Below are positions 19,189-28,822 of a stretch of 64,000 bases of DNA, piece by piece. Within the stretch, counting starts at the first letter, position 1. Every line of letters begins with the position of its first letter. Position numbers and translations under genes: made by a program. The notes below the pieces were generated by a model, which was not told where the DNA came from, did not search any database, and was given only the letters and a program-made list of their open reading frames with translations. Source of the stretch: Idiomarina seosinensis (GTDB lineage: Bacteria > Pseudomonadota > Gammaproteobacteria > Enterobacterales > Alteromonadaceae); NCBI RefSeq assembly GCF_003987275.1, contig NZ_PIQF01000001.1, positions 558,001-622,000 of the forward strand, in the 5' to 3' direction.

Positions 19189-22100
19189 TTATTCGGTTTG
19201 TTGTTTAGGCGGGAATACTCTGCGCACTGCATAGAAGAACAGCGGCACAAAGAATATTGCTAACACAGTACCACCGATCATACCGCCGATAACACTGGTG
19301 CCGATTGCATTTCGGCTGGCAGCACCAGCGCCGTCACTTAATGCCAGTGGCATTACCCCGAAGATAAAGGCTAACGAGGTCATTAGGATAGGGCGTAAAC
19401 GCAGTCGCACTGCTTCCAGGGTCGCTTCCAGCAATTCTTTACCTTGCTCCTGCAGATCTTTAGCAAACTCGACAATCAGTATTGCGTTCCTTGCTGAGAC
19501 ACCGACCGTTGTCAACAAACCGACCTGGAAGTAAACATCGTTAGAAATGCCCCGTAAGGAGACGGCAATAACTGCACCTAAAATACCGAGAGGCACGACC
19601 AACATCACCGAGAATGGAATCGACCAGCTTTCGTACAAGGCCGCTAAGAACAGGAATACAACCACTAGCGATACGGTGTATAAAATAGGCGCGAAGTCGC
19701 CGGACTGACGCTCCTGAAGAGAGATGCCTGTCCACTCAAAGCCAATGCCCTGAGGTAACTTAGCAATCATTTTTTCCATCTCTAACAGTGCCGCCCCTGT
19801 ACTCACACCGGGGGCTGCCTGACCCTGGATGTTCATCGCGGCTACACCGTTATAGCTTTCGACACGCTGCGGTCCGTAGGTCCATTCCCAGCTAGAGAAA
19901 GAACTGAACGGTACCATATCGCCCTGGTTGTTGCGCACGTACCACTCGTTTATATCTTGTGGCAACATACGGTCATCGGCTTCGCCCTGAACATAGACTC
20001 GTTTGACCCGACCGCGGTCGATAAAGTCATTAACGTAGGCAGAACCCCAGGCGGTACTCAGGGTATCGTTAATACTACTGATGGTAAGTCCCAGAGCCTG
20101 TGCTTTCTCAAAGTCGATATCAATTTTTAACTGTGGCGCATCTTCAAGGCTGTTAGGCCGAACTTGCTGCAGCTTGTCATTTTGACTCGCCATTCCCAAC
20201 AATTGATTTCGGGCTTCGACTAGTTGTCGATGGCCTACATTGCCGCGGTCCTGTAAGTACAGGTCAAAACCTGTGGCATTTCCGAGTTCAGGAATCGGCG
20301 GTAAGTTAAAGGCGAAGATCATTGCTTCTTTAATCGTCGAGAAGAAGCCAAAGGCGCGGCCAATAACGGCCTGTACGCTTTGACTTTCATCACGTTCTGA
20401 CCAGTCGTTAAGCCGCACAAAGGCAATACCATTGGCCTGACTACGACCGGAAAAACTAAAGCCAACTACTGAGAACACCGATTTTACCGCATCCTCCTGC
20501 TCTAAGTAGTAATTTTCAATTTTATTCATTACCTGATTGGACTGCTCAAGAGTCGAGCCTACTGGCAGGTTCATCTGGGTCAAAAAGACTCCGCGATCCT
20601 CTTCTGGCAAGAAGGCCGACGGCAGGCGTGTGAATAAAAAGGCTAAAACCGCAATAATACCCAGATACAAAAGACCGAAACGGATACCACGACGAAGAAT
20701 ACTGTGCACGGAATTGGTGTACTTATCGGTGGCTTTCTCTAAAGTGCGGTTAAACCAGCCAAGTGGACCCCAGCCTTCACTTTTATGCCCTTTTACAGGT
20801 TTTAGAATGGTGGCACACAGTGCTGGTGAGAAGATGATAGCAACCAGCACCGACAAACTCATAGAGGTAATAATGGTTAACGAGAACTGACGATAAACGG
20901 CACCTGTCGCACCAGGGAAGAAGGCCATCGGCGCAAATACCGCAGCCATGACCACACCGATAGCCACCAGGGCACCGGTTATTTGTCCCATTGACTTAAT
21001 GGTCGCCTGCTTTGGTGATAATCCCTCTTCGGACATTAATCGTTCGACGTTTTCAACAACAACAATGGCATCGTCAACCAACAGTCCGATGGACAACACC
21101 ATACCGAACATGGTCAAGGTATTGATGGAGAAACCGGCAAGTGCCAGAACACCCATAGTACCCAAAATAACCACTGGAATGGCGAGTGTCGGAATCAAGG
21201 TTGCACGTAAGTTTTGTAGAAATACGAACATTAACAGGAACACCAGAATAATGGCTTCAATCAGTACCTGTGCCACTTCCGAGATGGATATCTTGATAAA
21301 CGGAGTGGTATCGTAGGCCGTCACCATTTCCATCCCTTCAGGAAAGAACTGTTCCAGCTCTGCAACCCGCGCTTTTATCGCTTCAGCCGTCTCTAAGGCG
21401 TTAGCACCAGTTTGCAGGTTTATTGCAAGACCCGTTGCCGGGTTACCATTGTAATTAGCGTTTACTGAATAATTTTCGGCACCCAGTTCAACCTTGGCGA
21501 CATCGCGCATACGAACTTGAGAGCCATCTGGCAGCACTTTCAGAATAATGTTTTCAAACTGTTCCGGATCGGACATGCGTGTTTGTGCGATAATCGTTGC
21601 GTTTAAGCGCTGACCGTCAACAGCTGGGGTACCACCAAGTTCACCGGCAGCGACCTGGGCGTTTTGCGCGCGTATGGCCGATTTCAGTTCAGCCATGGTC
21701 AACCCATAGTTAACCAGCGCGGCAGGATCGACCCAGATGCGCATTGCGTATGGAGCACCGAATAACTGCACGTTACCGACACCGCTGGTACGGGATATTT
21801 CATCTTGAATGTTCGAGGCAATGTAATCGCTGAGATCGGTTTGATTGTAGCGGTCATCTTTAGCGACTAATGCCAGCACCATCAAAAATGAACTACTGGA
21901 CTTGCTGACCGTAATACCTTGTGCCTGAACTTCTTGTGGCAGCTGAGGTGTCGCCTGGGACAGCTTATTCTGAACCTGTACCTGAGCGATATCAGGATCC
22001 GTACCCGAGGCAAAGGTTAGACTGATGCTGCCATTACCAAAATTACTCTGGGAAGAAAAATAGAGTAAGTTATCGATACCTGTCATGTTTTGTTCGATAA

Positions 22101-22290
22101 CTTTGGTGACTGTATTGGCAACAGTCTCAGAGTTGGCGCCTGGGTAGTTATACTGAATTTCCACCGCTGGCGGAGCAATGGTCGGGTACTGAGCAATTGG
22201 CAGCTGAATGGCCGCAATCGCGCCGGCCATCATAATCAATATCGCTATAACCCAAGCAAATATCGGGCGGTTAATAAAAAATTTAGCCAT
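19189..22290 (-). CDS. acrB: RND efflux pump inner-membrane transporter (HAE1/AcrB family)
   Basis: A 1033-residue proton-driven multidrug transporter. It opens [17 protein letters not shown] as AcrB homologues do, shows the essential Asp-Asp pair in [15 protein letters not shown] (TM4, about residue 406), and has the twelve-TM, two-periplasmic-loop layout. Located 11 bases after the adaptor gene in the same operon. No outer-membrane channel gene follows, so a TolC encoded elsewhere would complete the pump. Substrates cannot be told from sequence. Confidence 0.94.
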   Translation of the reverse strand: MAKFFINRPIFAWVIAILIMMAGAIAAIQLPIAQYPTIAPPAVEIQYNYPGANSETVANTVTKVIEQNMTGIDNLLYFSSQSNFGNGSISLTFASGTDPDIAQVQVQNKLSQATPQLPQEVQAQGITVSKSSSSFLMVLALVAKDDRYNQTDLSDYIASNIQDEISRTSGVGNVQLFGAPYAMRIWVDPAALVNYGLTMAELKSAIRAQNAQVAAGELGGTPAVDGQRLNATIIAQTRMSDPEQFENIILKVLPDGSQVRMRDVAKVELGAENYSVNANYNGNPATGLAINLQTGANALETAEAIKARVAELEQFFPEGMEMVTAYDTTPFIKISISEVAQVLIEAIILVFLLMFVFLQNLRATLIPTLAIPVVILGTMGVLALAGFSINTLTMFGMVLSIGLLVDDAIVVVENVERLMSEEGLSPKQATIKSMGQITGALVAIGVVMAAVFAPMAFFPGATGAVYRQFSLTIITSMSLSVLVAIIFSPALCATILKPVKGHKSEGWGPLGWFNRTLEKATDKYTNSVHSILRRGIRFGLLYLGIIAVLAFLFTRLPSAFLPEEDRGVFLTQMNLPVGSTLEQSNQVMNKIENYYLEQEDAVKSVFSVVGFSFSGRSQANGIAFVRLNDWSERDESQSVQAVIGRAFGFFSTIKEAMIFAFNLPPIPELGNATGFDLYLQDRGNVGHRQLVEARNQLLGMASQNDKLQQVRPNSLEDAPQLKIDIDFEKAQALGLTISSINDTLSTAWGSAYVNDFIDRGRVKRVYVQGEADDRMLPQDINEWYVRNNQGDMVPFSSFSSWEWTYGPQRVESYNGVAAMNIQGQAAPGVSTGAALLEMEKMIAKLPQGIGFEWTGISLQERQSGDFAPILYTVSLVVVFLFLAALYESWSIPFSVMLVVPLGILGAVIAVSLRGISNDVYFQVGLLTTVGVSARNAILIVEFAKDLQEQGKELLEATLEAVRLRLRPILMTSLAFIFGVMPLALSDGAGAASRNAIGTSVIGGMIGGTVLAIFFVPLFFYAVRRVFPPKQQTE

Positions 22291-22301
22291 TTCCGAATCC
22301 C

Positions 22302-23456
22302 TTATTGCTGTTCAGAGCTTGAGTTATCAATGCGTACGCTGTCGCCAGAACGAATATTTTGTAAGCCTTCGATTACTACAAGATCACCGCTTTCGATGCC
22401 GCTACCGACTAACCAGTCGCTACCGATGGCGCGGACCGTCTCGATCATACGTTGTTCAACCTTGTTACCGTCGACCACTAGCATTACATAAGGCCGGCCC
22501 CTTGGATCACGAGTAACCGCTTGTTGTGGAATCAAAAGAGCATCACTTAAGGTACCTTCGCTTACTTCAGCCCGAACAAACATACCAGGATATAAATGAT
22601 TATCTGGGTTTGGAAATTTAGCTCGAAGCAAAATGGCGCCAGTATCTTGTTCCACTGTTACTTCAGAAAACAACAATTCACCCTGCTGTTTATAGTCGAG
22701 TCCATTCAGGTTCAGTTGCACTGCCGCATTACCCTCAGGAGTAGCTTCAATGCGGCCTGACTCGATATCTGCTTTCAGCTGTAAAAATTCTTTGCTGGAT
22801 TGGCTAATGTCTACATAAATAGGGTCAAGCTGATTAATTGTCACCAGAGGATCGGCCTGTGATGCAGTAACCAGCGCGCCTTCAGTAAAATTAGAGCGAC
22901 CAATGACACCACTAATAGGCGCATGAACATTGGTGTATTCCAAATTGATTTGCGCGGTTTTAAGCTGCGCCTGGGCTAAAGCAACGGCGGCTTTATTTTC
23001 AAAGTAGGTCGCTTCCGCAGTATCAAATTCGTCCTGACTAACAGCATTTTCCTGCAACAGTTCTTTGAATCGTTGGTAACGTAATTCGGAGCTTTTTAGT
23101 ACTGCTTTGGCGCGCTCTACTTCGGCTTCAGCACTGGCAAATTCAGCTTCGTAAACGGCTGGGTCAATTTGATAAAGTTGTTGCCCTTGTTCGACAGTCG
23201 TACCTTCTTCAAATTTTCTGTCCAGCAACACACCACTAACCTGAGGTCTTACTTGTGCTACTCGGTATGCAGAAGTACGGCCCGGCAGCTGTGTCGATAT
23301 TGACACCGATTGCGGGGCAACTTCAGTCACCGTTACCGACGGTGCTTGACGTGCTTGTTGTTGCTGGCCAGCTTGTTGCTCACTGCATGCTGTTAACGAG
23401 CTGGTCGCTAAAAGGCCAGCGGCAACGATGGGAATTAACTTCAACCGATTATTCAT
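22302..23456 (-). CDS. acrA: RND efflux periplasmic adaptor (AcrA-type lipoprotein)
   Basis: 384 residues. A lipobox (SLTAC near residue 24) anchors it to the inner membrane. Domains in order: beta-barrel start, lipoyl half ([17 protein letters not shown]), alpha-hairpin with long heptads (~residues 100-160), second lipoyl half ([17 protein letters not shown]), then the beta-barrel and membrane-proximal domain. It links the pump to the outer-membrane channel. A GAGGT site precedes the ATG. The palindromic operator at 23504-23527 lies 48 bases upstream. Confidence 0.94.
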   Translation of the reverse strand: MNNRLKLIPIVAAGLLATSSLTACSEQQAGQQQQARQAPSVTVTEVAPQSVSISTQLPGRTSAYRVAQVRPQVSGVLLDRKFEEGTTVEQGQQLYQIDPAVYEAEFASAEAEVERAKAVLKSSELRYQRFKELLQENAVSQDEFDTAEATYFENKAAVALAQAQLKTAQINLEYTNVHAPISGVIGRSNFTEGALVTASQADPLVTINQLDPIYVDISQSSKEFLQLKADIESGRIEATPEGNAAVQLNLNGLDYKQQGELLFSEVTVEQDTGAILLRAKFPNPDNHLYPGMFVRAEVSEGTLSDALLIPQQAVTRDPRGRPYVMLVVDGNKVEQRMIETVRAIGSDWLVGSGIESGDLVVIEGLQNIRSGDSVRIDNSSSEQQ

Positions 23457-23503
23457 CCATTACCTCGAGTTAGTTCTTTTGCTCATTTTATTGCCCGGAA
23501 TTA

Positions 23504-23527
23504 TACATACATACTTGTATGTTTGTA
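23504..23527. promoter_or_regulatory. AcrR-type (TetR-family) operator upstream of the RND pump
   Basis: A 24-base near-palindrome: TACATACATAC, two bases, then GTATGTTTGTA (10 of 11 pairs match). It closely resembles the E. coli acrAB operator, built on TACATACATT-like half-sites, and lies just upstream of the adaptor gene. This suggests repression by an AcrR-like TetR regulator, but no such gene is adjacent. Confidence 0.72.
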
Positions 23528-23561
23528 AATTAAAAATCGGTTACATAAGGCTGCCGACCGA

Positions 23562-24572
23562 CTATTCCGGTACCGTTAATGCGATTTTTCCAATCGTTTT
23601 ACCTGACTCAACGGCGGCGTGCGCCTTGATAAGATTAGCGGCATTAAGAGCACCAAAGTTTTGTCCGAGCGTTGAGCGTAGCTGATTGTTATCGATAAGC
23701 TCAGCCACTTTTGCTAACAGTTGGCCTTGCGTGGCCATGTCTTCAGTTTGAAACATCGAGCGGGTATACATAAACTCCCAGTGTAAACTGACACTTTTTT
23801 GTTTAAGTTTGGTGATATCCAGTGGCGCCGTAGGGTCATCAATAATACCAATTTGACCTTGTGCTGCTATGAGGTCCACTACAGCATCAAAATATTGGTC
23901 ACTGTGGGTCAACAGGGCGACGTCGGTAACTGCATCAATATCATTTAGCTGCGCTGCTAATGGTTGGTTATGATCGATAACGTGATCAGCACCCAGCGCC
24001 TTTACCCACTGTTGCGATTCGGGCCTTGAAGCGGTCGCGATAACGGTTGCGCCCGTTAACTGCTTAGCCAGTTGCACCATGATCGAACCGACGCCGCCTG
24101 CAGCACCAACGACCAGCAGGCAACGTTTGCTGTGGGGCGAGTGACTGTTTAGTTTTAATCGATCAAATAGCAGCTCCCAAGCGGTAATTGATGTTAACGG
24201 CATCGCCGCTGCTTGAATGTCCTGCAGTGTTGACGGGGCCTTAGCGGCAATTCGGTAATCGATAAGTTGTTGCTGTGCGTTACAGCCCGGACGGGTAATA
24301 TCGCCCGCATACCAGACTTTGTCGCCTGGCTTGAAACCGCTTACTGACTGGCCGACGTCGATCACTTCGCCAACAGCATCCCAACCAAGCACTTTGTAGC
24401 CTTGTTCCGGGCTAACCCGCTGTCTGATTTTTGTATCCACTGGGTTTACAGCAATAGCAGTAACCTTAACCAATAGATCGTTGTCGCCGGGCGTGGGGGC
24501 TGGTAGCTCAATATCTATTAAAGCATTGGGCTCGGAAATTGCTAACGACTTCTGGTAGCCGACGGCTTTCAT
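23562..24572 (-). CDS. Zinc-type alcohol dehydrogenase-like / quinone oxidoreductase
   Basis: 336-residue medium-chain reductase. GroES-like N-terminal half (KVTAIAVNPVDTKIRQ, GWDAVGEVIDVG) and a Rossmann half with VGAAGGVGSIMVQLAKQL for NADPH. It lacks the usual structural-zinc Cys cluster, so it belongs with the quinone oxidoreductase/zinc-independent ZADH branch. Probable NADPH-dependent reduction of quinones or enones; physiological substrate unknown. Monocistronic. Confidence 0.85.
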   Translation of the reverse strand: MKAVGYQKSLAISEPNALIDIELPAPTPGDNDLLVKVTAIAVNPVDTKIRQRVSPEQGYKVLGWDAVGEVIDVGQSVSGFKPGDKVWYAGDITRPGCNAQQQLIDYRIAAKAPSTLQDIQAAAMPLTSITAWELLFDRLKLNSHSPHSKRCLLVVGAAGGVGSIMVQLAKQLTGATVIATASRPESQQWVKALGADHVIDHNQPLAAQLNDIDAVTDVALLTHSDQYFDAVVDLIAAQGQIGIIDDPTAPLDITKLKQKSVSLHWEFMYTRSMFQTEDMATQGQLLAKVAELIDNNQLRSTLGQNFGALNAANLIKAHAAVESGKTIGKIALTVPE

Positions 24573-24685
24573 TGCTATTCTCCTTGGCCATAGTCAATAA
24601 AGGATTAGTTGTTCGCTTGATAATACGTGGTTATTGACTAAAACCGATCGATTGTGAACCAAAATTATTTCAAACGGAGATGTTG

Positions 24686-25429
24686 ATGAAAATTCTCTAC
24701 TGGCAGGTGAGTGCTGCGGTTAGCTGTTTATTGATATCGTTTGTGGCTACCGCGGATACCCAGATTGAAGACGCAAAGGAAGCATTAAATCAATTGCGGC
24801 AACAACAGGCGGTTGAGTTCGGCTATGAGCGTCACTCAAGGTTTGACGACCGCACTATGCTGGAATTGCATCAACCACAGGTTAAAGAACAACCCTGGCA
24901 GCTGTTGCAGGAAAATGCTGAGACGCCATCGGCTCACCGACTGGATGAATACCGTCGTATGAAGCGGGATGAGGAAGCTGCGTCAGAAACCACCGATGAA
25001 GAGCAACAAAGTGTCAAGTTATCGTTAACGACCCTGGTGCAAGAACAAACACTGCAATACCTGGATCAGCGACAGTGGCAGGGCCAGACGTTAAGAGCAT
25101 ATAGTTTTGAGCCTAACTTAGAAAAGTTTAGTGAACATAACGATAAGTTACAGGGGCATTTATACCTGTCGGTAGACAGTGAGCAGCTAAAGGGCTTGTC
25201 GATTACTCTGCAGGAATCCTTTTCACCCGCGATGTCGGTGAAGCTGGAGCGGTTTAAATTGCAGATTGAATTAATGCAAATCGAGCGTGAAGGGAAAACC
25301 TATACTGTTCCTCAGCGAACCGAAGAACAGGTAGCCGGTAGTTACTTATACTTTAAAGATTTTGACGACTATACGGTTCGCGAATATTCCGATTATCAGG
25401 TTTTTCCAAAACCCGCGTCGGATAAATGA
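24686..25429 (+). CDS. Exported protein of unknown function
   Basis: About 247 residues. A signal peptide (WQVSAAVSCLLISFVATAD) is followed by a charged Gln/Glu-rich region (residues ~25-110) and a beta-rich C-terminal part (GHLYLSVDSEQLKGLSITLQ ...). The ATG at 24686 is preferred because the CGGAG site is only correctly spaced for that one. The pattern resembles CsiV-like periplasmic proteins of gammaproteobacteria, but I cannot assign it. Its 3' end overlaps the convergent ArsA gene by 34 bases. Confidence 0.65.
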   Translation: MKILYWQVSAAVSCLLISFVATADTQIEDAKEALNQLRQQQAVEFGYERHSRFDDRTMLELHQPQVKEQPWQLLQENAETPSAHRLDEYRRMKRDEEAASETTDEEQQSVKLSLTTLVQEQTLQYLDQRQWQGQTLRAYSFEPNLEKFSEHNDKLQGHLYLSVDSEQLKGLSITLQESFSPAMSVKLERFKLQIELMQIEREGKTYTVPQRTEEQVAGSYLYFKDFDDYTVREYSDYQVFPKPASDK

Positions 25430-26412
25430 TCAGCGAACTGCTCGAGTGCAGACAGTCCTTGAGGATCTTCGGGCAAAAGTGACAGTCGATAGTTGGGCCA
25501 ACTATTAAAGCGTTTGCCAATATCTTCCAGGTAGCTAACTTCTTGCTTGCGGCGGCGGGCCAAAAATTGTCCGTCTGCCTGCTCCGGTAAAATCCGATTA
25601 ATGACTACGCCTGCAATGGGCAGCTTTTCCTGAGTCAATGCTTTTAACGCCCGGTCCGTTTCCTGTATCGGCAATCGTTCTGGCGTTAGTACAAACAAAA
25701 TACCGGTGTAGGTGGCGTCCTGCAGTAAGCGCCGTGTGCGCTGGAACAGACGTTGCCGGGTGAGTAGCTGTTCAGAAATTGCTTTAGTCCTGTCGGTCAT
25801 TCCGTCAGTGGCATGTTGTTCCGGGTTTGACATTGGATTACTCACGTCCTTACCGGCTTTGGGTGCTAAATGTTGCAATACCCCTTCAAATTCTTCCGAA
25901 CGATTTTGCGAACGCAGCATGCCCTGCGTCCATGCAGCCATTGCTTCTGGCAAGGTTAACAGGCGTAAGGTATGGCCGGTTGGGGCGGTATCAAAGATCA
26001 GCAAATCGTAGTCTTGCTCGGCCTCGTCGATGATTTGACAAATACGCTCGAGCAGGGCGGCCTCTTGCGCCCCTGGAGATTGTTGGGAAAGTCGCATTTG
26101 GCGCTCAATCTCTGGAAACAGATCCGGATTGGTAAAGCGTTTCATTTGTTGCGTAACACGCTTGATATGGGCTTTCACCTCATGATCCGGGTCGATTTCA
26201 AGCGCATCCAGATTGTTCTTTATCGCCGTTTTCTTATCACCGATAGGGGTATCGAAAGCATCAGCCAGGCTATGAGCCGGGTCGGTCGATACAATTAATA
26301 CGCGTTTACCGGCACGAACCGCTAAAATCGACAGTGCAGACGAAACCGTTGTTTTACCGACGCCGCCTTTACCGCCGACCAGTAATATTTTCCGGTCTAG
26401 CAAGTTCTTCAT
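25396..26412 (-). CDS. ArsA/Get3-family ATPase
   Basis: 338 residues with one P-loop domain: GGKGGVGKTTVSSALS near residue 13, STDPAHSLADAFD as switch I and FDTAPTGHTLRLLTLP as switch II. This is the ArsA/GET3 fold. The single-domain form beside CstA and a cory-CC-star protein is unlikely to pump arsenite, since no arsB, arsC or arsR is nearby; a chaperone-like or membrane-protein-handling role is an inference. Last gene of the cstA operon. Confidence 0.85.
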   Translation of the reverse strand: MKNLLDRKILLVGGKGGVGKTTVSSALSILAVRAGKRVLIVSTDPAHSLADAFDTPIGDKKTAIKNNLDALEIDPDHEVKAHIKRVTQQMKRFTNPDLFPEIERQMRLSQQSPGAQEAALLERICQIIDEAEQDYDLLIFDTAPTGHTLRLLTLPEAMAAWTQGMLRSQNRSEEFEGVLQHLAPKAGKDVSNPMSNPEQHATDGMTDRTKAISEQLLTRQRLFQRTRRLLQDATYTGILFVLTPERLPIQETDRALKALTQEKLPIAGVVINRILPEQADGQFLARRRKQEVSYLEDIGKRFNSWPNYRLSLLPEDPQGLSALEQFADHLSDAGFGKT

Positions 26413-26436
26413 AATTAACTATCTCGGTTTGGCTGC

Positions 26437-26709
26437 TTAACAGCAGCGGAAGTGGTCAAGCGGAGAGTGTTCCATTCCCATACGCTGGTGCCATTCATGG
26501 AAACGTTCTAACATCAGCGGCTGCAGCTCAAGCGTATAGTAGGCGGCCGGGTTCGGCACGCCCATCATTTCCGAAAAAACAAGTAGCATGAACAAGTCAT
26601 CTTCGTCACGTTTAGCGCGAGCAATAGCGGAGCGGTAAGGAGCGTTGTAAAACTCGTTAACCAACTCACCGGCGCGCTCGAACCATTGACGAATCGAATG
26701 AATGTTCAT
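26437..26709 (-). CDS. cory-CC-star protein
   Basis: A 90-residue cytosolic protein ending in the double Cys before the stop (HFRCC) that gives the family its name. The internal landmarks FYNAPYRSAIARAKRDEDDLF and GVPNPAAYYTLEL are typical. It sits between cstA (11 bases upstream) and the ArsA-like ATPase (24 bases downstream), the standard neighbourhood of this family. The C-terminal Cys pair suggests metal or redox chemistry linked to the ATPase; the function is not established. An AGGAGG site precedes the ATG. Confidence 0.85.
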   Translation of the reverse strand: MNIHSIRQWFERAGELVNEFYNAPYRSAIARAKRDEDDLFMLLVFSEMMGVPNPAAYYTLELQPLMLERFHEWHQRMGMEHSPLDHFRCC

Positions 26710-26720
26710 GCTATTGCCTC

Positions 26721-28400
26721 CTAGCGTTGTAAGTTACGCTTATTTTCTTTACTCACCTTTGACAGGGTCGCGGTGGCTTCCAGAATAATCCAGATAGCAG
26801 CAATTAACACCACAATATCTAAGAAGAACAGGAAGTAATCTTGTTTTTCGTAAAATCCTTGTAACTGAATAATTAACGCGAACACCGTCATGATAAGCAG
26901 GAAAATCAGCGGCAGCAAGGTCACGTACATAGGCCGGCCTAACCGCACCAACATCACGGTAATTACCATTAAGGTCAGTCCTGCCAACAGCTGGTTGGTG
27001 GTACCAAATAATGGCCAAATTGCCAGCCCCCCGGAACCATCCGCACCGCCAGCACCGAAAGCCAGTAGCAAACAGCTGCCTACCGCTAAAATGGTCGCGA
27101 CGAGGGGTTTTTGGATGACCGAAATATTATAGATATTACCCCATTCCTGGAAGATATAACGCTGCAGACGGATCCCGGTATCCATGGTCGTTCCGGCAAA
27201 CAGCACAGCCATTACGGTCAGCAAGGTTTCCGAAATACCAACGTCCAGTCCTACGCCTTCACTGATGATACGCGCGCCACCTTCAACGAAAGCAGATACG
27301 CCACCCTGACCAAAGGACGTGTATACCGCTTCCCAGTCAGCTAATGTTGCAAAGCCAGCACAGGCAGCGATGATAGTAGCCAGTGATAATGAGCCTTCAC
27401 CGATTGCACCAAAGTAACCAACGAAGCGTAAATCCGTTTCTTTATCCAGCTGCTTCGAGGTAGTTCCTGATGCGACCAGACCATGGAAGCCGGAAATTGC
27501 GCCACAGGCAATGGTTACAAATAATAGCGGTAACATGGAGGGTGTGCCTTCCGGCGTATTGGCATTAAAGGCGGGGGCGGTCATATCGGGCCCCAGCAAC
27601 AACACAGCGCCATAGAGCAGGATAAGACCAATAAATAATTGCAGGCCATTAATGTAATCGCGCGGCTGTAACAACATCCACACCGGCAACAACGAAGCAA
27701 TTGCAGCATAGCCGAACAAGATCAATATCCATTGCGCGTTGTCAGACAGCCCCATCGCCATATCAGGCAATGTCAGCGGAACCGATGGACCGACGCCAAT
27801 TAAAATATACAGAGCAACGACGCCCAGCACCGATACAGCGCCTAGTCCCATCCACTTACGGAATATGATCTGACCAATGATAAGTGCTACAAAAATGGCG
27901 CCCCAGACCGGTACAACGGCACTTGGGAAGTTAATCAACAGACCGGCAATGGCAGTAGCAAATACTGCGTTGACCATTAGCAGAACTAAGAAAATAACAA
28001 TCATGAATAGCGTTTGAGCGCGCTTACTGACGACGTCGCCAGTTAAACTACCCATTGACCGTGCTTTATTGCGGTTTGACGCCCAAATGGCACCGGCGTC
28101 GTGTACGCCAGCAAAAAATATGGTGCCAAAAATGACCCACAAGAAAGCGGGGACCCAGCCCCAGATGACAGCTATTGCAGGTCCAATAATCGGGGCTGCG
28201 CCAGCAACAGATGTAAAGTGATGGCCCCACAGGACGAATTTGTTAGTCGGGACGAAATCAACGCCGTCTTCAAACTCGTGAGCCGGTGTTTTGAAGTTTG
28301 GATCAAGCTTATAGATTTTTTCGGCTATGAACTTGGAATAGAAGACATACCCGAGAAACATCGCGCCGAGACCCAGAAGCATCACAAAGATTGCATTCAT
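26721..28400 (-). CDS. cstA: Carbon starvation protein CstA family transporter
   Basis: A 559-residue polytopic membrane protein, the shorter CstA type (E. coli CstA has 701). Marks include KFVLWGHHFTSVAGAAPIIG near residue 55 and AGVHDAGAIWASNRN near 98. CstA/BtsT proteins import pyruvate or peptides under carbon limitation. First gene of a cstA - cory-CC-star - ArsA operon. An AGAGG site precedes the ATG. Confidence 0.92.
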   Translation of the reverse strand: MNAIFVMLLGLGAMFLGYVFYSKFIAEKIYKLDPNFKTPAHEFEDGVDFVPTNKFVLWGHHFTSVAGAAPIIGPAIAVIWGWVPAFLWVIFGTIFFAGVHDAGAIWASNRNKARSMGSLTGDVVSKRAQTLFMIVIFLVLLMVNAVFATAIAGLLINFPSAVVPVWGAIFVALIIGQIIFRKWMGLGAVSVLGVVALYILIGVGPSVPLTLPDMAMGLSDNAQWILILFGYAAIASLLPVWMLLQPRDYINGLQLFIGLILLYGAVLLLGPDMTAPAFNANTPEGTPSMLPLLFVTIACGAISGFHGLVASGTTSKQLDKETDLRFVGYFGAIGEGSLSLATIIAACAGFATLADWEAVYTSFGQGGVSAFVEGGARIISEGVGLDVGISETLLTVMAVLFAGTTMDTGIRLQRYIFQEWGNIYNISVIQKPLVATILAVGSCLLLAFGAGGADGSGGLAIWPLFGTTNQLLAGLTLMVITVMLVRLGRPMYVTLLPLIFLLIMTVFALIIQLQGFYEKQDYFLFFLDIVVLIAAIWIILEATATLSKVSKENKRNLQR

Positions 28401-28519
28401 GGAAAGTGCCTCTTGTTATTTTGAACAGTAAAAAAAACCTTGATCGAGCGCAATAATACTACCGCATCTTTAATGGCGAGCGTCATTCGACCAAGGTCTA
28501 ATAGACTGCTTTTTATTCA

Positions 28520-28693
28520 TTAACGCCGGCGTTTCCCTCCCAATAAGCCGATAATTAGTGAAACAGCAAATAAAATAATAAAGATATAAAAAATGATTTC
28601 TGCGATGCCTGCGGCCGCTCCGGCAATTCCGCCGAAACCAAGTACGGCGGCAATCACCGCAACTACTAAAAAGATTAAAACCCAACGTAACAT
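28520..28693 (-). CDS. DUF1328 small inner-membrane protein
   Basis: A 57-residue protein starting [17 protein letters not shown] with the family's Gly/Ala-rich core ([15 protein letters not shown]) and a basic end GGKRRR. Two transmembrane helices are expected. It is the YtjA/DUF1328 type; the function is unknown, and family members are often stress-induced. Longer frames across this stretch are shadows of this gene. Confidence 0.88.
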   Translation of the reverse strand: MLRWVLIFLVVAVIAAVLGFGGIAGAAAGIAEIIFYIFIILFAVSLIIGLLGGKRRR

Positions 28694-28763
28694 ATTGAAT
28701 CTCCCTGTTTTTTAAATATCAAACTAACAATAGTTGAGATTCTAGGGAAAGACCAACCGCGCA

Positions 28764-28806
28764 TAAAAAAAGCCGGTAAAACCCAATGGCTTTACCGGCT
28801 TTTTAC
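28764..28806. terminator. Bidirectional rho-independent terminator
   Basis: The stem AGCCGGTAAA pairs with TTTACCGGCT around a short loop, flanked by an A-run and a T-run. It lies after the end of the M14 peptidase gene (- strand) and can serve that gene. Confidence 0.88.
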
Positions 28807-28822
28807 GGCGTATAGTAAACGC

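Noticed and set aside
25396-26412. ArsA-like ATPase as part of an arsenite efflux system
   Set aside because: No arsB, arsC, arsD or arsR nearby; its neighbours are cstA and the cory-CC-star gene. The ArsP-type permease at 35956 is far away and not co-transcribed.
28470-28685. A 71-codon Arg/Cys-rich frame on the - strand
   Set aside because: It is a shadow of the DUF1328 gene (28520-28693), which has the recognisable family sequence in another frame.
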